A stretch of DNA of 64,000 bases from Flavobacteriales bacterium (GTDB lineage: Bacteria > Bacteroidota > Bacteroidia > Flavobacteriales_F > PHOS-HE28), in NCBI GenBank assembly GCA_019912395.1, contig JAIOIH010000031.1, forward strand, positions 89,898-153,897. Reading direction: 5' to 3'. Below the pieces are notes generated by a model, which was not told the origin of the DNA, searched no databases, and saw only the letters and a program-made list of their open reading frames with translations. Shown here piece after piece: positions 32,946 through 43,100 of the stretch. Within the stretch, counting starts at the first letter, position 1, and each line of letters opens with the position of its first letter. A program made the translations under genes and the position numbers.

Positions 32946-35900
32946 ATGTCCCCCGCCATCGATAGCGAATACGAACTGGTGGAGCTGCCCGCGATGCAGC
33001 TCTTCGCTGAGATGGGTTGGGAAGTGCTCACGGCCAAGGACGAGGAATTCGGCGCCGATGGCACGCTGGGGCGCATCACACAGCACGAAGTGGCGTTGGT
33101 GCCGCGCTTGCGCGCCGCCCTGGAACGGCTGAACCCCCAACAACGGCCCGAGGTGATCACCTTGGCGGTGGATGAGCTGGTGCGCGACCGAACGAGCAAG
33201 AGTTTGGTGCAGGCCAACCGCGAAGTGTCGGAGCTCCTGCGCGACGGCCTGCTGGTCAGCATTCCGGACCGGGAGCGCGGCGGTCAGAAGCAGCAGCGCC
33301 TGCGCTTGGTGGATTGGGATGCTCCAGAGGAAAACGACTTTCTGCTGGTGAACCAGTTCAAGGTGAGCGGTGTGCTCTACAACTGCATCCCGGATCTGGT
33401 CGGTTTCGTGAACGGTCTGCCTTGGGTGGTGATCGAACTGAAGAAGCCCGGCGTACCTGCCAAACGCGGTTTTGACGACAACCTCACCAGCTACAAACAT
33501 GCGCAGAACGGGGTGCCTTCGCTCTTCGCGCACAATGCCTTGCTGATCGCCAGCAACGGAACGGAGAGCAAGGTGGGCTCGCTCACCGCCAATTGGGAAC
33601 GCTTCACGGAATGGAAGCGCATCGAAAAGGAGAACGAACCCAGCCGTGTGAGTTTGGAAGTGCTGTTGCGCGGCCTGTGCGACAAGGCGCGCCTGCTGGA
33701 CCTGGTGGAGAACTTCAGCCTCTTCAGCGACCACAAGGAAGGCACCATCAAGGCCTTGGCACAGAACCACCAGTTTCTCGGCGTGAACCACGCCATCCAA
33801 GCCAGCATGGTGGCCTACGCACGCGGCAGCGGTCGCGGTGGCGTGTTCTGGCACACGCAAGGCAGCGGCAAGAGCTTCAGCATGGTGTTCTATGCGCAGA
33901 AGATCCTGCGCAAGATGCCCGGCAACTGGACCTTCGTTATCGTGACCGACCGCAAGGAATTGGATGAGCAGATCGCCGCCACCTTCAAGGCCGTTGGTGC
34001 CGTGAGCGAAGCGGAAAGCAAGGTGTGCCATGCCACCAGCGGCGAGCACTTGCGCGAACTGTTGCGCGGCAACCACCGCTACATCTTCACGCTGATCCAC
34101 AAGTTCCAGGACAGCGCCGTGCTCAACGACCGGAAGGACATCATCGTGCTCACCGACGAGGCGCACCGGAGCCAGTACGACACGCTGGCCATGAACATGC
34201 GCGGGGCCTTGCCCCATGCGCTCTTCCTCGCCTTCACCGGAACACCGCTGCTGGCCGGGGAGGAGCGCACCCGCGAGGTCTTCGGCGACTATGTCTCCAT
34301 CTACGACTACCAGCAAAGCGCCGAGGACGGTGCCACAGTGCCGCTGTTCTATGAGAACCGCACCCCGGAGCTGAAACTGGAGAACCCGGACCTGAACGAG
34401 CAGATCTACGAGCTCATCGAAGCGGCGGAGCTGGATGAAGTGGCGGAGAAAAAGCTGGAACGCGAACTAGGCCGGCAATACCATTTGATCACGCGCGGGG
34501 ATCGCCTGAACACGGTGGCACGCGACATCGTGCAGCACTTCCTCGGGCGCGGCTTCCAAGGCAAGGCCATGGTGGTGAGCATCGACAAGGCCACGGCATT
34601 GAAGATGCACGACAAAGTGCAACGCTACTGGAAGGAGGACCTCGTGCGCACCGAACGGCAGATCGCGGAACTTCGGCAAAAGCCCACCACCCCGGAAGCC
34701 CAACAGGAATTGAACGACCTGCTGCAACGCCTAGAAGTATTGACGACAACGGAAATGGCCGTCATTGTTTCCGCCGCACAGAACGAGGTGGAGGACATGA
34801 AGAAGCAGGGGCTGGACATCACGCCCCACCGCATGCGGATGGTGAAGGAGGAGATGGACGAGAAGTTCAAGGACCCCAAGGACCCGTTCCGCTTGGTGTT
34901 CGTGTGCGCCATGTGGCTCACCGGCTTCGATGCGCCCAGCTGCTCCACCATCTACTTGGACAAGCCCATGCGCAACCACACGCTGATGCAGACCATCGCG
35001 CGGGCCAACCGCGTGTTCCCTGGCAAGCACAGCGGCCTGATCGTGGACTATGCGAACGTGTTCGCCTCGCTGGAAAGGGCATTGGCCATATACACCCACG
35101 GCAAGGGCGGTGCGCCCCCCGTGCAGGACAAGGAGAAGCTGGTGGACGAATTGGAGCAGACACTCGCTGATGCCGCGCACTTCTGCGCGTCGCTCGGTGT
35201 GGACCTGGCCTTGTTCCAAAAGGCCGTACACATGGACCGGCTCAACCTCTTGCGTGATGCGATAGAAACTTTGATCGCCCCGGACGACATCCGCAAGACC
35301 TTCCTTGCACACGAGAAGTTGGTGGAAGCACTCTACAAGGCCGTAAAGCCCGATAGGCGCGCCGCGCAATTCCTGAACCAAGTATCCGCGCTTGCCACCA
35401 TCGCTGCGGAGATCCGCTCCAAGACCGGCGCCACAAGTACGGACATCAGTGAGGTGCTCGACGGAATCAACGCTTTGTTGGATAGCTCCATCGCCTCCGA
35501 GGGCTTCGTGATCGAAGGCAACACGGATAAGCCCATCGACCTTTCCAAGATCGACTTCGAGGCCCTCGCTGAAAAGTTCAAGAAGGCGCGGCACAAGCAG
35601 ACGGACATCGAACGCCTGAAGGCGATGATCCGCCAACGCTTGGAACGCATGGTGCGCCTGAACCCGACGCGGGCGGACTACCTCGAAAAATTCCAAGAGC
35701 TGGTCGATTCCTACAACGCCGGAAGCAGGAACGTGCAGCAACTGTATGAAGCGCTCCTGCACATGATGAAGGACATGAGCACCGAGGAACAACGCCACGT
35801 GCGCGAGAACCTCAGTGAGGAGGAACTCACCGTGTTCGACCTGCTTACCCGCCCCGGTCCGGACCTGAACAAGGCCGAACAGGACACCGTGAAGAAGGCA

Positions 35901-36131
35901 GCCCGCGAGCTATTGATGAAACTGAAGGAACTGCTCACACTGGATTGGCGGGACCGCACGGATTCCCGCGCCAAAGTGAAGATGGCCATCGAGGACCTGC
36001 TGGACAACAGCCTGCCAAGAGCATACACACCGCAGCTGTACCAGCAGAAGTGCGACCGGTTGTTTGAGCATGTGTATGGAGCTTACTACCAGCCGGGGAG
36101 TAGTGTTTACTCGGCTTCCCGGTTAGGATAA
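32946..36131 (+). CDS. hsdR: Type I restriction enzyme endonuclease/translocase subunit
   Basis: 1061 aa from MSPAIDSEYELVELPAMQLF at 32946. The N-terminal PD-(D/E)xK nuclease is seen as IPDLVGFVNGLPWVVIELKK (about 145-165). The SF2 translocase has Walker A HTQGSGKSFSM (about 303), DEAH box LTDEAHRSQYD (about 405), FTGTPL, and motif VI QTIARANRVFPGK. A long helical C-terminus (about 750-1060) would contact HsdM/HsdS. It translocates DNA and cuts unmethylated phage or plasmid DNA away from the recognition site. GC-rich like hsdM, and separated from hsdS by five cargo genes in the same orientation. Confidence 0.96.
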   Translation: MSPAIDSEYELVELPAMQLFAEMGWEVLTAKDEEFGADGTLGRITQHEVALVPRLRAALERLNPQQRPEVITLAVDELVRDRTSKSLVQANREVSELLRDGLLVSIPDRERGGQKQQRLRLVDWDAPEENDFLLVNQFKVSGVLYNCIPDLVGFVNGLPWVVIELKKPGVPAKRGFDDNLTSYKHAQNGVPSLFAHNALLIASNGTESKVGSLTANWERFTEWKRIEKENEPSRVSLEVLLRGLCDKARLLDLVENFSLFSDHKEGTIKALAQNHQFLGVNHAIQASMVAYARGSGRGGVFWHTQGSGKSFSMVFYAQKILRKMPGNWTFVIVTDRKELDEQIAATFKAVGAVSEAESKVCHATSGEHLRELLRGNHRYIFTLIHKFQDSAVLNDRKDIIVLTDEAHRSQYDTLAMNMRGALPHALFLAFTGTPLLAGEERTREVFGDYVSIYDYQQSAEDGATVPLFYENRTPELKLENPDLNEQIYELIEAAELDEVAEKKLERELGRQYHLITRGDRLNTVARDIVQHFLGRGFQGKAMVVSIDKATALKMHDKVQRYWKEDLVRTERQIAELRQKPTTPEAQQELNDLLQRLEVLTTTEMAVIVSAAQNEVEDMKKQGLDITPHRMRMVKEEMDEKFKDPKDPFRLVFVCAMWLTGFDAPSCSTIYLDKPMRNHTLMQTIARANRVFPGKHSGLIVDYANVFASLERALAIYTHGKGGAPPVQDKEKLVDELEQTLADAAHFCASLGVDLALFQKAVHMDRLNLLRDAIETLIAPDDIRKTFLAHEKLVEALYKAVKPDRRAAQFLNQVSALATIAAEIRSKTGATSTDISEVLDGINALLDSSIASEGFVIEGNTDKPIDLSKIDFEALAEKFKKARHKQTDIERLKAMIRQRLERMVRLNPTRADYLEKFQELVDSYNAGSRNVQQLYEALLHMMKDMSTEEQRHVRENLSEEELTVFDLLTRPGPDLNKAEQDTVKKAARELLMKLKELLTLDWRDRTDSRAKVKMAIEDLLDNSLPRAYTPQLYQQKCDRLFEHVYGAYYQPGSSVYSASRLG

Positions 36132-36160
36132 AGTGCAGGTTAACCTCTGGCCGATGGAAA

Positions 36161-36715
36161 TCATTCACCCACATCTTGCTGGATCAGCTCACCCATGCGC
36201 TTTCTGAAAGCCGGGATCGCTTCTTTTGAGATGATCAACGAAGCGTTCATCTTGCTGTCCTTTTCAGATCTCAGTTGGGCCGCATTCGCAACTGAGCGTA
36301 TATCTCTCACGTCGCGAATACACATCTCGCTGTGCTGGAGTTTGCTCATCAATTCCGCAAACTCGGCGTTGAATCCGCCTTCAAAGTACTTTTCGCACTT
36401 GACCTTGGCAATGGCAGATGCAACTATGGCATCGTGTAAATGCTCAACGAGGTCGTCTGTCCTCTCCCTAATGTAATCGGATCTGGAGCCCTCTCCCTGA
36501 AGGATCCGCCACGCTTCGAACTGAGCCTGTTGCACTCGTACCAAGCAATCATCCGCAGCTTCCAATGCATTGAAGCGGGCGGTGTGTAGTAGGTCATAGC
36601 GTTTCAGGTTCCGTGCATAGAGCTTCCTGATCTTCTCCAGTCGCACTGTGAAAAAGATGCCGATTCCTGAAAGAGCCAGAGCTTGAACCAAGTTTATCCA
36701 GTCAGATGCTTTCAT
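36161..36715 (-). CDS. Membrane-anchored helical protein at island edge, unknown function
   Basis: 184 aa. An N-terminal membrane segment (WINLVQALALSGIGIFFTV) is followed by an all-helical cytoplasmic region (KIRKLYARNLKRYDLLHTAR, DDCLVRVQQAQFEAW, ECRIRDVRDI-like MCIRDVRDIRSVANAAQL). No recognised domain. Its orientation is opposite to the RM operon, it ends 30 bp from the hsdR stop, and its AT-richer composition resembles the cargo genes. It could be a membrane effector or simply a hitchhiking gene. An exact TAnnTTTG element precedes it. Confidence 0.7.
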   Translation of the reverse strand: MKASDWINLVQALALSGIGIFFTVRLEKIRKLYARNLKRYDLLHTARFNALEAADDCLVRVQQAQFEAWRILQGEGSRSDYIRERTDDLVEHLHDAIVASAIAKVKCEKYFEGGFNAEFAELMSKLQHSEMCIRDVRDIRSVANAAQLRSEKDSKMNASLIISKEAIPAFRKRMGELIQQDVGE

Positions 36716-37112
36716 CTATGCAATGGTAGGCTGCGTTTTTCATACTTCTCAACTCACCAAAGCTAGCGTGGGCGTGGGATGCCCATGGTCGCACGCGAGC
36801 GTTCACCCACCTGCGCATGCCGCCACCACCGTGCCCAGAGCCTGAATACGCTGAAGAGCCCAGAGGCCTGAACAAACCAAAAGGCCTGGAACCGTCTGGG
36901 CCAGTTGTCGGTTGCTAGTTGTCAGGCTGACCGCGCCTGAATAGCATTGATGCCTGGAGGCCTGAACAACCAAGAGACCTGGAACCGCCTGAACGCCGAA
37001 TACACCGAATGGCTGAAGAACCTGAACAAATGAAAAGGCCCGAATCCGCCTAAGCCGAAACCCGCCGAAATGCGCCAAGAAGCCAAGGAAAACAGCCAAA
37101 GAGGGCCAGCCC
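36716..37112. repeat. Low-complexity repeat region right of the defence island
   Basis: Nothing codes convincingly in these 397 bp. From about 36805 to 37105 it consists of words such as GAGGCCTGAACAAACCAAAA, GCCTGAATACGC, GGAACCGCCTGAACGCCG and CAGTTGTCGGTTGCTAGTTG, which are reverse complements or near matches of the words at 23135-23385. The promoter region of the 36161 gene occupies the first 50 bp. Confidence 0.7.
36758..36765 (-). promoter_or_regulatory. Candidate -7 promoter element (TAGCTTTG)
   Basis: Minus-strand TAGCTTTG matches TAnnTTTG exactly, 42 nt before the start of the 36161 gene. Confidence 0.5.
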
Positions 37113-40100
37113 CTACTCCGTCCCACGCACCACGGTAACGTGCCCGTAGTACACGCGTTCATCACCGCTGCGGTTCAGCACTACCTTCCAGACGTACACG
37201 TCGCTCTTCACCGGCTTGCCGTGGTACCGGCCGTCCCAGGGAGTGTGACGGTCCCGGCTATCGTGGATCACTTCGCCCCAGCGGTCGAAGACGTAGAAGT
37301 GATAGCGCCAATCCTCGAAGCCGTTGAGGATCGGCAGGAAGTTCTCGTTCACCCCGTCCTGGTCCGGCGTGAAGGCGTTGGGCGCATAGATGGCGGGGTC
37401 GCTCTCGGCGAAGACGGGCTGGCACAGGGTATCCGGGCATCCGAAGGTATTGATGGCCACGAGGCAAAACGGGTACAAATTGTTCGGCCCGGCCGGGAAG
37501 AGGTGCAGCGGAGCGTATTCCGTGGAATGCTCGCCGTCACCGAAGTCCCAGATCCAGCTCGTGGCGCCCGTGCTGGCATTGTGGAACTGCAGCGCGTAGG
37601 TGGTGCTCTGCATCGGCACGTAGCTGAAAGCTGCGGTGGGCCTCGGGTTCACCTGTACGCCATGCGGTACGACCAGCGTGTCCGTGCAGCCTCCGGCGCC
37701 GGTTGCGATCAGCGTCACGGTGTAGTCGCCTTCCGGATAGATGTGCCAAGGCGATTCCTCCGTGGAGCCTTCGCCATCGCCGAAGGCCCATTGATAGCCC
37801 ATGCTGTTGATCGAGGTGTTGCCGAAGGTGACCGGATAGCCCGCGCAGGCGGGTTGCGGCTCCGGCACGAACTGCGCCACTGGTGTGGGATGCACGGTGA
37901 ATTCATCCGTGCTGATGTCCGTGCAGCCATACTGGTTGAGAACGGTGAGCGTGATGGTGTAGGTGCCGGGGCTGCCGAACGTGGCCACCGGATCGTTCAA
38001 GAGCGAACTGGTCCCGTTGCCGAAGTCCCAGGCATGGCTCACCGCGCCGGTGGAGGCGTTGGAGAGCTGCAGGTCGAACGGTGAATCGCAGCTTTGGTCG
38101 CTGGCCATGGTGAAGGCGCTCACCGGCAGCGGGAAGGCCACCACGGTCGCGAACGCCGTGTCGGTACAGCCATTGAGGTTCTCCGCCACCAGCCGCACAT
38201 GGTAGGTGCCCTCGGCCACGAAGGTGTGCATGGGGTCACTGGCCCCGATGGTGTTGCCGTCGTCGAAGTCCCACTGGTAGAAGTCCGCGTCCGCACTGCT
38301 GTTGGTGAACTGCACGTTCAGCGGGATGCAGCCGCTGAACGGGCCCGCGCTGAAGGTGGCACCGGGCGTGGCCATGATGTTCACTGTTTGGGTGAGGATG
38401 GCCGGACATTCGTTCAAGGCGGAAGCCACGGACAGGCTGACGTTGTAGCTGCCTGCGGCGGCATAGCTGTGCGTCGGCGCGGAAAGAGTGGAACTGCCAC
38501 CATCGCCGAAGTCCCAGGTCAGCCCGGCGGGCGAGGGCGTGTTGTTGGTGAACTGCACCGGCGTTCCCGCGCAATGCGGGCCCGGCTGAATGTCGAAGTC
38601 CGCCGGGGGCGAGGCCTGCACCGTGATCTGCACGCTCACCGTGTCGTAGCTGCAGCCGTTGTCGGCGAAGAGCGTGACGGTGTACACGCCTGCGGTATCG
38701 TAGGTGGCGGTGGCGTTCTGGGCCGTGCTCACATTGCCTTCACCGAGGTCCCAATGCCAATTGGTGGCGCCGATGCTGTACTGGGTGAAGTTGACCGTCA
38801 AGGGCGTGCAGCCGCTGGTGGTGTCGGTATTGAAGAAGGCCGTGATGGAGTTGGGCTGCACGGTGATGGTGTAGGTGGCCGTATCGCTTCCGCAGGCATT
38901 GGCCGCCACCAGCGTGATGGTATAGGTGGTATCCTCCGCACCGGTGTAATAGGTGTGCTGCACGAGGCTGTCCGTGGTGGTGCTGGTGAGGCCGTCACCG
39001 AAATCCCAGAGGTAGCTGTCCGCCTGGCCGATGGTGACGTTGCTGAAGGTGACGGGCCATGGCGAGCAACCGGAGTCGAAGTCGGGGCCGAAGAGCGCCG
39101 TGGGTTCGGGATGGACGGTGATGGTCCGCACGGAATCCACGGAGCCGCAGAAGTTGGTGGCCGTGAGCGTGATGGTGTAGGTGGTGTCGCCGATCACGCT
39201 CGCATGGTACGTAAGTGGACCGGGATCCTCCACGATGGACGCGGTACCGTCGCCGAAGTCCCAGGCATAGCTCACCCCATCGCCGGTACTTTGGTTGTTC
39301 AAGGTCACCACCAAGGGTGCACAGCCTTCCACCGGGGAAACCTCGAAGCCGATCTCGGGCCCGGCCCACACGATCACATCATGCGCGATCGAATGCGTGC
39401 AGCCTTCAGCGGAAATGGCGGTCAACGTGACCGTGAACGTGTCCGCCATGGCGAACACGTGGGACGGGTCTTGCACAAAGGAACTGTCCCCATCACCGAA
39501 GTCCCAGGTCCATGCGCTCGCACCCGTGCTCCCGTCCGTGAAGGAGACTGGCACGTTCGAGCAGGCCGTGGGGTCGTTCGAGAATTCAGCCGTGGGAAGC
39601 GGGTTCACCGTGACGTCCACGGAATCGATGTTGCTGCAACCGTTCCCGTCGGTGAAGGCATAGTGTACGGAAAAGACCCCGTCCCCGCTCACTGCGGGAT
39701 CGAAGCTGCCCAACGCTGCATCGGTGATCCCGGTGCCGCTCCAGGTGCCTCCGAGCGGCGTGGCGGCAAGGGTCTGCACCCCGGCATCCACGCACACGTC
39801 CACCGCGCTGGTGATGTCGATCACCGGCAACGGATGCACGGTGACCTCCACTTGGTCCTGCGTGACGCAAGAGCCGGCGCCCACGGCATACGTGAGCGTG
39901 AAGTTGCCCGCCACTACGGGATCGAACGCACCCGCCACATCCACATGCGGCCCGCTCCACGTTCCGCCCGCCGGGCCTCCGCTGAGTTGCAGTGTGCCGC
40001 CATTAACGCACACGGCCGTGTCATTGCCAGCGATGGCCGGGTTGGAGATGGTGATCACCGTAACAATGATCGAGTCACTGGCCGAGCAGAGGTTCGCATC

Positions 40101-43100
40101 GGTGTAGGAATAGGTGAGCTGGAAAGTGCCCGGCCCGTTGGGCGTGAACGATCCGCCGGGAGTGACCCCGGTGCCCGTCCACGTACCGCCCACCGGGGAA
40201 TAACCGGTGAGGGTTTGGGCGAAGGGCTGGTCACAGAAGGTGGTATCGTTCCCCGCGCTCACCACCGGCAACGGGTGTACAATGATGGTGCGCACCGCCG
40301 TGGTGATGCATCCGTTCGGGTCATTGTACGTGTAGGTGAGCGCGTGGGATCCAGCCCCGGCCACACCGGGATCGAAATCGCTGCCGACAATGCCGTCCCC
40401 GGACCAGGCGCCTCCCGCCGGGGTCGCGCCCAGCGCAAAAGCCGGCTGATCGATGCAGAGCTGCTGGTCCGGGCCGGGGTCCACCGCAGTGGCCGGCACC
40501 ACCGTTACCGTGGCGCTATCGGCGGAAGAGCAACTGCCCGCGCCCGCTGTATAATGAACGACGAAGGTGCCCGTGCCTGCCGGGGTGAAGAGACCGGAGT
40601 TGGAAATGGCACCGGTCCACGTACCGCCCGCAGGTGTGCCGGTGAGCTGTACTGGCGCGGCATTCTGGCAAACCAAGGTGTCCGGCCCGGCATCCGCCGG
40701 TGTGGCCGGTGGGGCCACCGTCACTTGGATGGTATCCGTGTTCGCGCAGCCTTGCGGGCTCACCACGGTATAGATCAGTTGATGCGACCCTTGTACGGCA
40801 GGGGTGAACTGGCCGTTTGCGGTCACGTTCGGGTCACCGCTCCATAGGCCGCCCGCCGTAATGGGGCTCAGGGTCTGGGCCTGGTTGCTTTCACAAAAGA
40901 CGCGGTCCGGACCGGCATTCACCACCGGCAGCGGATGTACGGTGACCAAGGTGCTTGACGAACCCGTACACCCTCCGGCATCACCATGCAGCACCACGGT
41001 GGTGGTGGTGCTGGGCGTGAAGGTGAACGGCGTGCCGCTCCCGATGTTCACGCCTCCTGCGGTCCATTGGTAATTGCTTCCGCCGCTCGCGGTAAGGGTC
41101 ACTGCATTCCCGGCGCAAACCGAGGGCACGATGGGCGAGATGCTCACCACCGGCGCGGGGTTCACGGTTACCGTGACCGTGCTGGGCAGTCCGCTGCACC
41201 CTCCGTCCGAGGCGGTCACGATATACACCCCTTGGCCGGCCAGCGTGATGTTGGGGATGCTCGGGTTCGTCAAATAGGAATCAAAGCCGTTGGGACCGGT
41301 CCAGTGAAAGGTGGTGCCCGCAACGGGCGTGACCCCCAGGTCCAGGGTCTCGCCCACGCACAACGTGATGGGGCCACCCACGACGGGAGCCGCAGGCAAA
41401 GGCGTCACGGACAAGGGCGTGCTGGAGGTGGTGGTGCCGCAAGCGCTGGTTGCCGAGGCGGTGATGGTGAAATTCCCGGACGTCGGGTAGGTGATGCTCC
41501 CGGGGCTTTGCGTGCCCGCGCTTGCAGGCGCTCCGCCGGGCATGGTCCATGCGTAGTCCGTAATGGGCGATCCGCACGGGGTGAACACCGCGCTGGGGCT
41601 TGCGCTCTGCCCTTCGCAAATACCGCTCACCGGGTTCACGGCCACCTGTGGCGGCGCACCCACGGTAACGGGCACGTTCACGGGGAAGGTGCCGCAGGAA
41701 TTGATCGCCTGCAAGGTGACCGTATAGCTGCCCGCACCGGTGAAGGTGAACTGCGGCTCGAAGCTGGAAGCGTTTGTACCGCCGCTGAAATTCGCCGTGG
41801 CGCTCCCTCCGCAGGCCGCGCTGTTCACGGTGGTGAGCCAGTTGTAGCGCGTGGAACAGCTATTGGGGCTGGCGCTGGTGTTGTCCGTGGTGCTCACCAG
41901 CGGGGAACAGCCGGTGGTTGGGGAAAGGGTGAACGCTGGCAGCGGTGGCGCTTCCACGCAGATCGTACGCACCAGCGTATCCATGCCGCAGATGTTACCG
42001 GTAACATCCATCACGCTGTAGGTGCCGGGCGTGGTGAAGGTGACACCCAGTGATGTGGCGCCGCTGATCCACAATGATGGGTTCGTCGGCTGGGAGTTGA
42101 TGCTCCCCATTGCGCCGCTGGCGGTCCACCCGGCAGCGGGCGTAATGCTCCAGATGTGCTTGGGGTCCGTACATGCAGGGGCCTGTGCGCCCAAGCTGTT
42201 GTCGGTGAAGGTTACCGTACTGTTGGTGCAAACGGTATCGTTCGGCGACACCGTGAAACTGACCACCGGGGACTCCGAAACGCGGATCTGGTTGATCTGG
42301 CCTGTTCGGGTATCGCACGGATTGGTGATCCGCCAAGCGATGGAGAACTCCCCACCCACGGCGCATGAGGAACTGATATACGTGTGGGAGAACGCCGCCT
42401 GCGGTGGCTGTGGCAGGGTATCCACCACTCCATCGCCATAGTCCACTATGTACAGCGTACCCGGCGGGTTGGTCTCGAAGTTGTTCCATTCGAAGCTGAT
42501 GGAGTGGCCGGTACAGATGGACGAGTTGGAGACCACGCTGAGGCCGCCCAGGGGCACTTCACCAACGAACACGTTGAAGGGCAGTGTGCGGGTGCATCCG
42601 TTCGGCCCGGGGTCTTGGATCGTGTAGGTCCCCGATGTGAGGCCGAAGGGATATTGCTGGGTATCGGCCCAGCCCGGACCGCCGGGGTTTGCCGTCTGGC
42701 CATTGCCCCAGTCGATGCTGAAGACGGCTCCGGGCAGGGCGGTGCTCGCATCCGTGAACTGGAAGTCGTAGGTATTGGCACCCAGGCCACAAACGCTGAA
42801 GGTGAGCACCCCTCCGTAGGTGCTGGTGGTGGCGTTGGTGCAGCTGAGGTTGATCGCCGGCGAGGCGTTCACCGAAATGGTGACCTGATCCGTTCCTTCC
42901 TCGCCCAACGCATCGGTTACGGTAAGCGTATAGACCTGCGTTCCGGTAGTGGTGCAAACAGGGTGCTGGATATTCGCATTGTTCAACCCCGTGGCGGGCG
43001 ACCAACTGTACTGATAAGGCCCCTGCCCCCCGGAACCCGCCGGATTGCCGCCCAAAGTGATCGGGCCACCCGCACAAATGGTCGCATCATTCCCGGCATT

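Noticed and set aside
23135-37105. Attachment sites of an integrative element at the island borders
   Set aside because: No integrase or tRNA gene is present, and the shared sequences are low-complexity and inverted, not direct att repeats.
38094-40847. 917-aa plus-strand ORF opposite the giant PKD gene
   Set aside because: Antisense shadow caused by high GC and repeated modules; Arg/Gly/His-rich with no domains, while the minus strand encodes clear PKD repeats.
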